From positions 186,001 through 250,000 of the forward strand of contig NZ_JAAXLS010000006.1 of NCBI RefSeq assembly GCF_012328925.1: a stretch of DNA of 64,000 nucleotides. The letters are read 5' to 3'. Positions 1 to 7,325 of the stretch are shown here, piece by piece. Below the pieces are notes generated by a model, which was not told the origin of the DNA, did no database searches, and saw nothing but the letters and a program-made list of their open reading frames with translations. Position 1 is the stretch's first letter. Every line of letters starts with the position of its first letter. This DNA is from Amycolatopsis acididurans (GTDB taxonomy: Bacteria > Actinomycetota > Actinomycetes > Mycobacteriales > Pseudonocardiaceae). Made by a program: the position numbers and the translations under genes.

Positions 1-445
1 CGCGCGCAAGCTGCTCGACGAGCACGGCGGCAAGATCGTCATCCCGTCCGACGTGGTGGTGGCGGACAAGTTCGCCGCCGACGCCGCGACGGACACCGTC
101 GCCGCCGACGCGATCCCGGACGGCTGGATGGGCCTGGACATCGGCCCGAAGACGACCGAGGCGTTCGCAGCCAAGGTCTCCGGTGCCAAGACGGTGTTCT
201 GGAACGGCCCGGCCGGCGTGTTCGAGATGGCGCCGTTCGCGGCCGGCACCAGGGGTGTGGCGCAGGCGATCGCCGATTCGGCCGCGTTCAGCGTGGTCGG
301 CGGCGGCGATTCGGCCGCCGCGGTTCGGGTGCTCGGCCTGCCGGAGGAGAAGTTCTCGCACATCTCCACCGGTGGCGGTGCGTCGCTGGAGTATCTCGAG
401 GGCAAGGAACTGCCCGGTGTGGCGGTACTGGGGGAGGGTGCCTGA
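1..445 (+). CDS. pgk: Phosphoglycerate kinase, C-terminal part (cut by window edge)
   Basis: Glycolytic enzyme that moves a phosphate from 1,3-bisphosphoglycerate to ADP, in the cytoplasm. Only about the last 147 residues are present; the frame is open from base 2. Visible hallmarks of the nucleotide-binding C-terminal domain are [13 protein letters not shown], the glycine-rich [11 protein letters not shown], and the C-terminal [18 protein letters not shown]. The TGA stop shares one base with the ATG of tpiA, so the two genes are translationally coupled. In actinobacteria this pair usually follows gap, which would lie outside the window. Identification is secure. Confidence 0.97.
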   Translation, partial: ARKLLDEHGGKIVIPSDVVVADKFAADAATDTVAADAIPDGWMGLDIGPKTTEAFAAKVSGAKTVFWNGPAGVFEMAPFAAGTRGVAQAIADSAAFSVVGGGDSAAAVRVLGLPEEKFSHISTGGGASLEYLEGKELPGVAVLGEGA

Positions 446-1233
446 TGGCGCGCAAGACGTTCATCGCGGGCAACTGGAAGATGAACCTCAATCACCTCGA
501 GGCCATCGCCCTGGTGCAGAAGATCGCGTTCTCGCTGCCCGAGAAGTACTACGCGAAGGTGGATGTCACCGTACTTCCGCCCTTCACCGACATCCGCAGC
601 ATCCAGACCCTGATCGACGGGGACAAGCTCCTGCTCACCTACGGCGCGCAGGACCTCTCGCCGCACGATTCGGGTGCCTACACCGGGGACGTGTCGGGTC
701 CGATGCTGGCCAAGCTCGGCTGCTCCTACGTCACCGTCGGCCACTCCGAGCGGCGCGAGTACCACAACGAGGACGACGAGATCGTCAACAAGAAGGTGCG
801 CGCCGCGATCAAGCACGGCATCAAGCCGATCCTGTGTGTCGGCGAGCAGCTGGACGTGCGTGAGTCCGGCGGGCACGTCGAGCACTGCACGAGCCAGCTG
901 ATCGCCGGGCTCAAGGGGCTCAAGGCCGAGCAGGTCAAGGACAGTGTGGTCGTCGCCTACGAGCCGGTGTGGGCGATCGGTACCGGCAGGGTCGCCACCC
1001 CGGCCGACGCCGAGGAGGTCTGCAAGTCGCTGCGTGCGGCGCTCACCGAGAAGTACGGCGCCGAGGTGGCCGACGAGGTGCGCGTGCTCTACGGCGGTTC
1101 GGTGAAGTCGGGCAACATCGCCGAGCTGGTCGGGTGCGACAACATCGACGGTGCCCTGGTCGGCGGCGCGAGCCTGCAGGCCGAGGAGTTCACGAAACTG
1201 TGCGCGCTGGCTGCCGGGGGTCCGCTGCCGTAA
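445..1233 (+). CDS. tpiA: Triosephosphate isomerase
   Basis: Interconverts dihydroxyacetone phosphate and glyceraldehyde 3-phosphate. The 262-residue protein has normal family length. Catalytic elements are visible: Lys in GNWKMN near the N-terminus, the His loop VGHSERR, the catalytic Glu in [11 protein letters not shown], and the phosphate-binding YGGSVKSGN near the C-terminus. The ATG overlaps the pgk stop by one base, which fixes the start. It is followed by a 120-bp gap holding two inverted repeats before secG, so secG may be transcribed separately or with attenuation. Confidence 0.98.
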   Translation: MARKTFIAGNWKMNLNHLEAIALVQKIAFSLPEKYYAKVDVTVLPPFTDIRSIQTLIDGDKLLLTYGAQDLSPHDSGAYTGDVSGPMLAKLGCSYVTVGHSERREYHNEDDEIVNKKVRAAIKHGIKPILCVGEQLDVRESGGHVEHCTSQLIAGLKGLKAEQVKDSVVVAYEPVWAIGTGRVATPADAEEVCKSLRAALTEKYGAEVADEVRVLYGGSVKSGNIAELVGCDNIDGALVGGASLQAEEFTKLCALAAGGPLP

Positions 1234-1252
1234 GGGTTGCGGCCGCCGAGTA

Positions 1253-1269
1253 GTCTGACAACCTCAGAC
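1253..1269. promoter_or_regulatory. Short perfect inverted repeat upstream of secG
   Basis: Six-base perfect arms GTCTGA and TCAGAC are separated by five bases. The left flank contains TAGTCT (1251-1256), which fits a TANNNT -10 box. The site lies 20 bp after the tpiA stop and about 85 bp before secG. It could be an operator over a secG promoter; no regulator is identifiable. Confidence 0.35.
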
Positions 1270-1295
1270 CGTCACACCATCAGGGCACACCTTTG

Positions 1296-1333
1296 CGGTG
1301 ACGTACGATCGGGCTGCGGATCGTACGTCACCG
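1296..1333. promoter_or_regulatory. 15-bp perfect inverted repeat in the secG leader
   Basis: The left arm 1296-1310 and right arm 1319-1333 are fully complementary over 15 bp with an 8-base loop, GGGCTGCG. The core of each arm reads GACGTACGATC or its complement. The hairpin ends 20 bases before the secG ATG and has no following T-run, so it is not a typical intrinsic terminator. It may be an operator, an RNA stability element, or a leader hairpin that tunes secG. Confidence 0.5.
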
Positions 1334-1353
1334 GTGAAGACACAGAGGATGAG

Positions 1354-1584
1354 ATGAAGCTGTTCCTCCAAATCCTGTTGATCGCGACCAGCGTGCTGTT
1401 GGTGGTCGCCGTGCTGCTGCACCGTGGGCGGGGCGGCGGCTTGTCTTCGCTGTTCGGTGGTGGCATGCAGTCGAGTCTCGCGGGATCGAGCGTGGCCGAG
1501 AAGAACCTCGACCGCATCACCCTCTTGCTCGGCGCCGTGTGGTTGATCAGCATTGTGGGTCTGGGCCTGCTGCTGAAGGTCTGA
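1354..1584 (+). CDS. secG: Preprotein translocase subunit SecG
   Basis: Small inner-membrane subunit of the SecYEG channel that helps SecA-driven protein export. The 76-residue product has the SecG layout: a first transmembrane helix at about residues 3-20 (LFLQILLIATSVLLVVAVLL), a glycine/serine-rich cytoplasmic loop with GGGLSSLFGGG, and a second helix at about 52-72. The ATG is preceded by AGAGGA at good spacing; a longer upstream reading would run through the leader hairpin and has no SecG character. The tpiA-secG-rbpA order is usual in actinobacteria. Confidence 0.93.
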   Translation: MKLFLQILLIATSVLLVVAVLLHRGRGGGLSSLFGGGMQSSLAGSSVAEKNLDRITLLLGAVWLISIVGLGLLLKV

Positions 1585-1636
1585 GTGCACGGGCGTGCCT
1601 ATGGGGGGCGCGCCGCCGATAACACTGTGAGGATTC

Positions 1637-1981
1637 ATGGTTGGCGGTAACGCGATTCGAGGTACCAGGGTCGGTGCCGGTCCTTCCGGCGAGTCCGAGC
1701 GCGGCGAGTCCGCGCCCCGGCGCCGGGTTTCCTACTGGTGCGCGAATGGGCACGAGTCCCGTCCCTCGTTCGCGATGGACGCCGACATTCCCGAGGAGTG
1801 GGACTGCCCCCGCTGCGGGCTGCCCGGCGGGCAGGACTCGCAGAACCCACCGGCCGCACCCCGCACCGAGCCGTACAAGACGCACCTGGCGTACGTGAAG
1901 GAACGGCGCAGCGACGCCGACGGTGAGGCCATTCTCGCCGAGGCGCTGGAACGCCTGCGCCAGCGCCGCCAGATCAACTAG
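1637..1981 (+). CDS. rbpA: RNA polymerase-binding protein RbpA
   Basis: Actinobacteria-specific activator that binds the principal sigma factor and RNA polymerase core and stabilises the open promoter complex. The 114-residue protein has all family parts: an N-terminal tail with GNAIRGTRVGAGP, the RbpA core domain with the zinc-type pair CANGH and CPRCG, the basic linker, and the C-terminal sigma-interaction helix with ERRSDADGEAILAEALERL. The ATG has GTGAGG upstream. A 22-bp-stem terminator follows at once, so rbpA is the end of its transcription unit. Confidence 0.96.
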   Translation: MVGGNAIRGTRVGAGPSGESERGESAPRRRVSYWCANGHESRPSFAMDADIPEEWDCPRCGLPGGQDSQNPPAAPRTEPYKTHLAYVKERRSDADGEAILAEALERLRQRRQIN

Positions 1982-1990
1982 CCCAATCTC

Positions 1991-2047
1991 GTGAGGGACC
2001 CCCTGATGGTGCTCAAGCACCATCAGGGGGTCCCTCACGGTGTTTTT
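1991..2047. terminator. Strong hairpin terminator after rbpA
   Basis: A perfect 22-bp stem (arms 1991-2012 and 2017-2038) closes a 4-base TCAA loop and is followed by GG then TGTTTTT on the plus strand. This is a canonical intrinsic terminator for rbpA. It lies between convergent rbpA and the minus-strand sensor kinase that stops at 2187, so it may also act on kinase transcripts. Confidence 0.85.
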
Positions 2048-2186
2048 GGGGCAACGGAGGCAGAGGCCGGGCGAGGATGGCGAGGCCGAGCGAACGCCAG
2101 ACCTGCCCCGATCCCCAGCCGAACAACGCCGCGCTCCGCCGTGTCCAGGCTTGCGCAGCAACCGCGCAGCGGCGCGGAAGGCGGCT

Positions 2187-3368
2187 TCAGCTCCCTACCG
2201 GGTAACTGGCCCGGACCCGGAAACCGCCGTCCGGAGTCGGGGACGTCTCGAAGCTGCCGCCGAGCAGCCGGGCGCGTTCGGCCAGGCCCATCAGGCCGTG
2301 GCCGCCCGAGGGCAACGGGGTCACCGTCTCGCGCGGGCTCGCGTTGCAGACCTCGATGTTCAGCTCGTCCCCGGCGCCCAGGATCCGGACGGTCGCGGAC
2401 GCACCCGGCGCATGTTTGCGCACGTTGGTGAGGCATTCCTGCACTGTCCGGTACGCGGCGGCGGACACCTTCGCGGGCAGCTGCTCGGGCAGGCTGTCGA
2501 CCGTCAGCTGCACCGGCACCTCGCAGTCCTTCACCAGCTGGTCCAGTTCCCCGAGGCCGGGCTGCGGACCGTCGTCGGCCAGTCCCGAGCGCAGGACGCC
2601 CACCAGCGAACGCAGCTCCTCGAGCGTGCGGGTGGACAACTGCCGGATCACCTTGGCCGTGTCCTGCGCGCTCTGCGAGTCCGAACCCGCGGCGAGCACC
2701 CCTGCTTGCATGGCGATCAGGGTGATGTCGTGCGAGACGACGTCGTGCATCTCCCGCGCCAGCCGGGCACGTTCCTCCGCGCGCACAGCGTCGGCATGCA
2801 GCTTCTGTTCCCGGTCACGGCTCGCGGCGAGCTCACCGAGTTTCTGCGACAGCTGGGCCCGCGCGCCGATGAGCAGCCCGATCGCGATCGGCATTCCGGC
2901 GACCAGGACGCCGTAAATCGCATCGAGGACGTGTTCGCGCCAGGACAGGGTGGCGAAGTCCGACAGCGGCCACTGGATGAAACGGCACGCCCACACCAGC
3001 GCCGCGCCGACCCACACCTGCCAGTGTGTCTGCTTGCGGGTGGCGAGCATGCCCAAGGCGATCATCGCGGCGAGTTGCGACCAGCCGGTGAGAAAACCGG
3101 GCACCGTGCCCAGCACGACGACGAACGGCAGCCAGCGCCGCGCTGCGAGCGCGAGGCACGCCAGTCCGGACAGGTAGATCGAGTAGGTGGGTGCTTTGTC
3201 CGGGATGACCAGCCAGACGTCGAGCACCGCGAGCACGATCGCGGTCGCGTCGATCGCCAGCGGCGCGAGGGCCACTCGTTTGAGCCGCAGATGCCGCCGG
3301 AAATCTGTGTTTCCGTGCGCCCGGTCGGCGCCTGCTGGGATCCCGATGGAGATTCCCTGTGTGCTCAT
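2187..3368 (-). CDS. NarL-type sensor histidine kinase
   Basis: Membrane sensor kinase of the HisKA_3/HATPase_c class, 393 residues. The first 170 residues carry several hydrophobic segments (about 31-56, 66-110, 118-130, 148-168), so the sensor is membrane-embedded with little extracytoplasmic domain. The phosphoacceptor is His208 in ERARLAREMHDVVSHD, followed by an ATPase domain with VQECLTNVRKHA (N-box) and GGHGLMGLAERARLLGG (G-box). The chosen ATG at 3368 has GAGGGG seven bases upstream; an in-frame extension to 3476 is unlikely. No response regulator gene is adjacent on either side, which is unusual for this class. Ligand and partner are unknown. Confidence 0.88.
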   Translation of the reverse strand: MSTQGISIGIPAGADRAHGNTDFRRHLRLKRVALAPLAIDATAIVLAVLDVWLVIPDKAPTYSIYLSGLACLALAARRWLPFVVVLGTVPGFLTGWSQLAAMIALGMLATRKQTHWQVWVGAALVWACRFIQWPLSDFATLSWREHVLDAIYGVLVAGMPIAIGLLIGARAQLSQKLGELAASRDREQKLHADAVRAEERARLAREMHDVVSHDITLIAMQAGVLAAGSDSQSAQDTAKVIRQLSTRTLEELRSLVGVLRSGLADDGPQPGLGELDQLVKDCEVPVQLTVDSLPEQLPAKVSAAAYRTVQECLTNVRKHAPGASATVRILGAGDELNIEVCNASPRETVTPLPSGGHGLMGLAERARLLGGSFETSPTPDGGFRVRASYPVGS

Positions 3369-3430
3369 GCCCTTGCCCCTCGTCGTCTCGTGGACTCGAG
3401 AGTGAGATGTCTGAACAACTCGATCGGGAC

Positions 3431-3458
3431 GCATATTCGCAAATAAATGTGCGGATGC
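3431..3458. promoter_or_regulatory. AT-rich dyad upstream of the sensor kinase
   Basis: The segment holds an imperfect inverted repeat, GCAT-ATT-CGCA and TGCG-G-ATGC, around an AT-rich centre AATAAATG. It is 63-90 bp upstream of the kinase start and is strikingly AT-rich for this genome, so it is a reasonable promoter/operator candidate. The regulator is unknown. Confidence 0.35.
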
Positions 3459-3478
3459 TAACGCCCCACCTTTCACCC

Positions 3479-3524
3479 CGCGAGTTCAGGTTTCCCGGCG
3501 GCCGAGTCCCGAGTTCCCTGCGGC
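3479..3524 (-). repeat. Two inverted copies of the 22-bp repeat
   Basis: Two units in the opposite orientation start their CGAGT cores at 3481 and 3503, again 22 bp apart. Bases 3479-3495 are an exact 17-nt reverse complement of 3825-3841 inside the main array. The element therefore has opposed ends, and a single strand could fold between this segment and the array. Confidence 0.7.
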
Positions 3525-3555
3525 CGGGATGGCTGAAAGAGTGGACGCAAACGCC

Positions 3556-4039
3556 GGGAAACCCGAACTCGCACGCCAGGAAACCTGTACTCGCCGGGGG
3601 CCGGGAAGCCCTGACTCGCCCGCCGGGGAACAGGGACTCGGGCGCCCGTAAACCCGAACTCGCGCGGTTGGAAACCCAAACTTGCACGCCTGGAAAATCT
3701 CAACTCGGGCTCCCAGAAACCTGACCTCGCGCGCTCCTAAGCCCGGACTCGGACGCCGGCAAACCCGAACTCGCTCGCCGCCAAACTCAGACTCGGCCCC
3801 TGAGAAACCCGGACTCGCACGCCTGGAAACCTGAACTCGCGTGCCCGAAATCCGTACTCAAGGCCGGGAAGCCCGATTCGCGCGCCGTCAAGGCCGGACT
3901 CGGGTGCCCGGAAACCTAGACTCGGGCGCCGCCAAACCCAGACTCGCGCGCTTCGAAGCCCAGACTCGTGCGGTCGGAAGCCTGGACTCGGGCACTCCCA
4001 GGCCTGGACTCGGGCGCTGGGAAGGCTGGACTCGCGGGG
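3556..4039. repeat. Degenerate 22-bp direct tandem repeat array, about 22 units
   Basis: The unit is roughly GAAACCCGRACTCG plus an 8-base GC-rich variable tail. ACTCG cores (some mutated) fall at 3567, 3589, 3614, 3636, 3658, 3680, 3703, 3725, 3747, 3769, 3791, 3813, 3835, 3856, 3876, 3898, 3920, 3942, 3964, 3986, 4008 and 4030; 17 of 21 spacings are exactly 22 bp. Twenty-two is not a multiple of three, so reading frames crossing it give only rotating low-complexity peptides: it is non-coding. It ends at the pgl stop codon and lies between two co-directional minus-strand units. Function is unknown. Confidence 0.85.
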
Positions 4040-4819
4040 TTAGGCCGTGGGGGGTTTGTAGACGTGGGAGAGTTTTGAGGCGGCGGGGGTGTCCAGCAGC
4101 CACAGGGTGCGGCGTTGGCCGCGCGCGCCTGCCACGGGTATCTGCACCTCGCCCGCGCCCGACAGCGCGAGCGCGACGGCGTCCGCCTTCGCCTCGCCGG
4201 TGGTCATCAGCCACACGTCGTGCGCACGCCGGATCGCGGGCAGGGTCAGCGAGACCCGGGTCGGCGGCGGCTTCGGGCAGTTGCGCACCGCCACCACCGA
4301 TCGCTCGGTCTCGTACACCGCGGGCGACTCCGGGAACACCGACGCCGTGTGCCCCTCGCCGCCGAGCCCGAGCAACATGATGTCGAAGCTCGGCACGTCG
4401 CCGTGGTCCTCCGGCAGCGCGTTCTCGGCCAGCACCCGTGCGTAGGCCTCGGCCGCGGCGTCGACGTCGTCGCCGAACTCGCCGTCGGAGGGCGCCATCG
4501 CGTGCACCCGCTTCGGGTCGACGGGCACGTGGTTCAGCAGCGCCTCACGGGCTTGCTTCTCGTTGCGCTCGTCGTCGTCCGCGGGCACGAACCGCTCGTC
4601 GCCCCAGTACAGGTCCAGCCGCGACCAGTCCACCGCGTCCCGCGCGGGGGAGTCACGCAGCTGCTCCAGTACCGCGATGCCCGTGCTGCCGCCGGTGAGC
4701 ACCAGCGAAGCCGAGCCCTTGGCCGCCTGCAGATCCACCAGCCTGGTGACGAGCCGGGCGGCCGCGGCCGCGGCGAGCAGATCCGGATTGGCGTAGACCA
4801 CGACCTCGCCGTCGCTCAT
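4040..4819 (-). CDS. pgl: 6-phosphogluconolactonase
   Basis: Hydrolyses 6-phosphogluconolactone to 6-phosphogluconate, the second oxidative pentose-phosphate step. The 259-residue protein is of the DevB/SOL type within the glucosamine-6-phosphate isomerase-like fold: SLVLTGGSTG (phosphate loop) near residue 40, WGDERFVP near 71, and LGLGGEGHTASVFP near 150. Its ATG overlaps the opcA stop by four bases, so it is the last gene of the tkt-tal-pgi-zwf-opcA-pgl operon. The 22-bp repeat array begins directly after its stop codon and no conventional terminator is visible. Confidence 0.95.
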   Translation of the reverse strand: MSDGEVVVYANPDLLAAAAAARLVTRLVDLQAAKGSASLVLTGGSTGIAVLEQLRDSPARDAVDWSRLDLYWGDERFVPADDDERNEKQAREALLNHVPVDPKRVHAMAPSDGEFGDDVDAAAEAYARVLAENALPEDHGDVPSFDIMLLGLGGEGHTASVFPESPAVYETERSVVAVRNCPKPPPTRVSLTLPAIRRAHDVWLMTTGEAKADAVALALSGAGEVQIPVAGARGQRRTLWLLDTPAASKLSHVYKPPTA

Positions 4820-5799
4820 GACGCGGACGCCTTCGCCGGAGTCTTCTTACCGTTCTTCGCCTTGGCCGCCGTCTTCGGCGCGCTCGCGCTGAGCTTGTCC
4901 AGCCCGTGCAGAGCGGCCTCGTAGATCTCGTCCGGATCCAGCCGCCGCAGCTCCTCGATCAGGCAGTCCTTGGTGCTGCGCCGGTGCAGGGCGATCCGCC
5001 GGGTGGGCTGACCGGGCTGCGCCAGCGTGCCGATCTTGCCGTCGGGCCGGTGCAGCTCCACCACACCGGAGCGGCGCTCCAGCGTGACCGACACGATGCC
5101 CTGCGCCGAGGCCGTCTTGACCCGCTTCACCGGCACCCGCAGGTATTCCGCGAGCCAGCCGGCGAGCAGCTCGGTGGACGGCGAGTCCGACTCGCCGGTG
5201 ACCGTCGCCGCGGTGATCTTCTCGTACGGCGGCAGGTCCAGCGCGGCCACGAGCTGGGCACGCCAGTTCGTCAGCCTGGTCCACGCCAGATCGGTGTCAC
5301 CCTCCACATAGGACTTTCGGCGGGTGGCCAGTGCCCTTATCGGGTTGCGCTCGGCGGCGGAGTCGGTGATCCGGCGCTGCGCGAGCTGGCCGATCGGGTC
5401 CTCCGCCGGGACCTTCGGGCCCGAGCTGGGCCACCAGATCACGATCGGCGCGTCGGGCAGCAACAGCGGCACGACCGCGCTCTGCCCCTGCGAGGCGAGC
5501 GGACCGTACAGTCGCAGGATCACGACCTCGCTGGCACCGGCGTCGCCGCCGACGCGGATCTGGCCGTCGATGCGCGCCGCCGCCGTGCGGGAGCCGCGCG
5601 CGATCACGATCACCCGGCACGGGTGCTCGCGGCTGGCCTCGTTGGCCGCGTCGATGTGCTCTTCGAGGTGCTCGCCGTCGTCGTCGACGATCACCAGGGT
5701 GAGCACGCGGCCGAGCGCGACGGCACCGCCGCGTTCCCGCAGTTCGACCAGCTTGCGGTTGACCTGCGAGGTGGTGGTCGAGGGCAGGTCGATGATCAC
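4816..5799 (-). CDS. opcA: Glucose-6-phosphate dehydrogenase assembly protein OpcA
   Basis: OpcA proteins bind and activate glucose-6-phosphate dehydrogenase in cyanobacteria and actinobacteria. The 327-residue product begins MIIDLPSTTTSQVNRKL and has the typical central PLLLPDAPIVIWWPSSGP segment. The C-terminal 20 residues are Lys/Ala-rich (AAKAKNGKKTPAKASAS), probably a flexible tail. It overlaps zwf by four bases upstream and pgl by four bases downstream. Its position between zwf and pgl is the standard actinobacterial arrangement. Confidence 0.95.
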   Translation of the reverse strand: MIIDLPSTTTSQVNRKLVELRERGGAVALGRVLTLVIVDDDGEHLEEHIDAANEASREHPCRVIVIARGSRTAAARIDGQIRVGGDAGASEVVILRLYGPLASQGQSAVVPLLLPDAPIVIWWPSSGPKVPAEDPIGQLAQRRITDSAAERNPIRALATRRKSYVEGDTDLAWTRLTNWRAQLVAALDLPPYEKITAATVTGESDSPSTELLAGWLAEYLRVPVKRVKTASAQGIVSVTLERRSGVVELHRPDGKIGTLAQPGQPTRRIALHRRSTKDCLIEELRRLDPDEIYEAALHGLDKLSASAPKTAAKAKNGKKTPAKASAS

Positions 5800-7325
5800 G
5801 GGCGCCTCCAGTTCCGGCCGGACCGTTCCAGCACCTCGTCCGCCGACGCGGGGCCCCAGCTGCCCGGCGAGTACGGCTCCGGGGCGCCCTGCTTTGCCCA
5901 GTGCTCCAGGATCGGGTCGAGGATCCGCCAGGACAGCTCGACCTCTTCGTTGACCGGGAACAGCGACGGCTCGCCGAGCAGTACGTCCAGGATCAGCCGC
6001 TCGTAGGCCTCCGGCGAGGACTCGGTGAACGCGTGGCCGTAGCCGAAGTCCATCGTGACGTCGCGGACCTCCATCGTGGTGCCGGGCACCTTGGAGCCGA
6101 ACCGCATCGTCACGCCCTCGTCCGGCTGCACCCGGATCACCAGCGCGTTCTGCCCCAGTTCCTCGGTCGAGGTGTAGTCGAAGGGCAGGTGCGGGGCGCG
6201 TTTGAACATCACCGCGATCTCGGTGACGCGGCGGCCGAGCCGCTTGCCGGTGCGCAGGTAGAACGGCACCCCGGCCCAGCGCCGGTTCTGCACCTCCAGG
6301 GTCACCGCGGCGTAGGTCTCGGTGGTCGAGTCCTTCGCGAACCCGGCCTCCTGCAGCAGGCCTGGCACCTTCTTGCCGCCCTGCCAGCCGCCCGCGTACT
6401 GCCCGCGCGCGGTCGTCTCGTCCAGCGGCCTCAGTGGTTTGGTCGCCGAGAGCACCTTGACCTTCTCCGCACGCAGGGCACGCGGCTCGAAGGACAGCGG
6501 CTCCTCCATCGCGGTGAAGGCCAGCAGCTGCAGCAGGTGGTTCTGGATCACGTCGCGCGCCGCGCCGATGCCGTCGTAGTAGCCCGCGCGGCCGCCGAGG
6601 CCGATGTCCTCGGCCATGGTGATCTGCACGTGGTCGACGTAGTTGGCGTTCCAGATCGGCTCGAACAGCTGGTTGGCGAAGCGCAGCGCCAGGATGTTCT
6701 GCACCGTCTCCTTGCCGAGGTAGTGGTCGATGCGGAACACCGACTCCTCGGGAAACACGTCGTTGACGATGCCGTTGAGTTCCTTGGCGCTGGCCAGGTC
6801 GTGCCCGAACGGCTTCTCGATCACGACCCGGCGCCAGGAGTCCTCATCGGACTGCGCGAGGCCGCACCGGGCCAGCTGCTTGGTGACGACCGGGAACGCG
6901 CTCGGCGGGATCGACAGGTAGAAGGCGGTGTTGCCGCCCGTGCCCCGCTCGTTGTCCAGCTCGTGCACGGTCTGCGCGAGCCGGTCGAACGCGTCGTCGT
7001 CGTCGAAAGTGCCCTGCACGAAACGGATGCCCTCGGCGAGCCGGTGCCAGACCGACTCCCGGAACGGCGTGCGGGCGTGCTCGGCGACCGAATCGTGCAC
7101 GAGCTGGCCGAAGTCCTCGTTCTCCCAGTCCCGGCGCGCGAAACCCACCAGCGAGAAGCCGGCGGGCAGCAGACCGCGATTGGCCAGGTCGTAGATCGCC
7201 GGCATCAGCTTCTTGCGGGACAGGTCACCGGTCACGCCGAAGATCACCATGCTCGATGGCCCGGCGATCCTCGGCAGTCGTTTGTCGCGGGGGTCCCGAA
7301 GCGGGTTGGTCCACCGCTGGCTCAT
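5796..7325 (-). CDS. zwf: Glucose-6-phosphate 1-dehydrogenase
   Basis: Oxidises glucose 6-phosphate to 6-phosphogluconolactone with NADP reduction, the main NADPH entry to the pentose-phosphate route. The 509-residue protein is normal length. Visible motifs are the dinucleotide fold FGVTGDLSRKKLMP near residue 30, the substrate motif RIDHYLGKETVQN near 200, and the C-terminal domain with RLILDVLLGEPSLF. It starts four bases inside the end of pgi and ends four bases inside opcA, so expression is coupled through the operon. Confidence 0.98.
   Translation of the reverse strand: MSQRWTNPLRDPRDKRLPRIAGPSSMVIFGVTGDLSRKKLMPAIYDLANRGLLPAGFSLVGFARRDWENEDFGQLVHDSVAEHARTPFRESVWHRLAEGIRFVQGTFDDDDAFDRLAQTVHELDNERGTGGNTAFYLSIPPSAFPVVTKQLARCGLAQSDEDSWRRVVIEKPFGHDLASAKELNGIVNDVFPEESVFRIDHYLGKETVQNILALRFANQLFEPIWNANYVDHVQITMAEDIGLGGRAGYYDGIGAARDVIQNHLLQLLAFTAMEEPLSFEPRALRAEKVKVLSATKPLRPLDETTARGQYAGGWQGGKKVPGLLQEAGFAKDSTTETYAAVTLEVQNRRWAGVPFYLRTGKRLGRRVTEIAVMFKRAPHLPFDYTSTEELGQNALVIRVQPDEGVTMRFGSKVPGTTMEVRDVTMDFGYGHAFTESSPEAYERLILDVLLGEPSLFPVNEEVELSWRILDPILEHWAKQGAPEPYSPGSWGPASADEVLERSGRNWRRP

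Noticed and set aside
3479..4039. CRISPR array
   Set aside because: No conserved repeats separated by unique spacers. The units are degenerate and contiguous with a 22-bp period, and no cas genes are present.
3359..4380. Short proteins read through the 22-bp array
   Set aside because: The period is not a multiple of three, so the frames rotate and give low-complexity Arg/Pro/Gly peptides on both strands.
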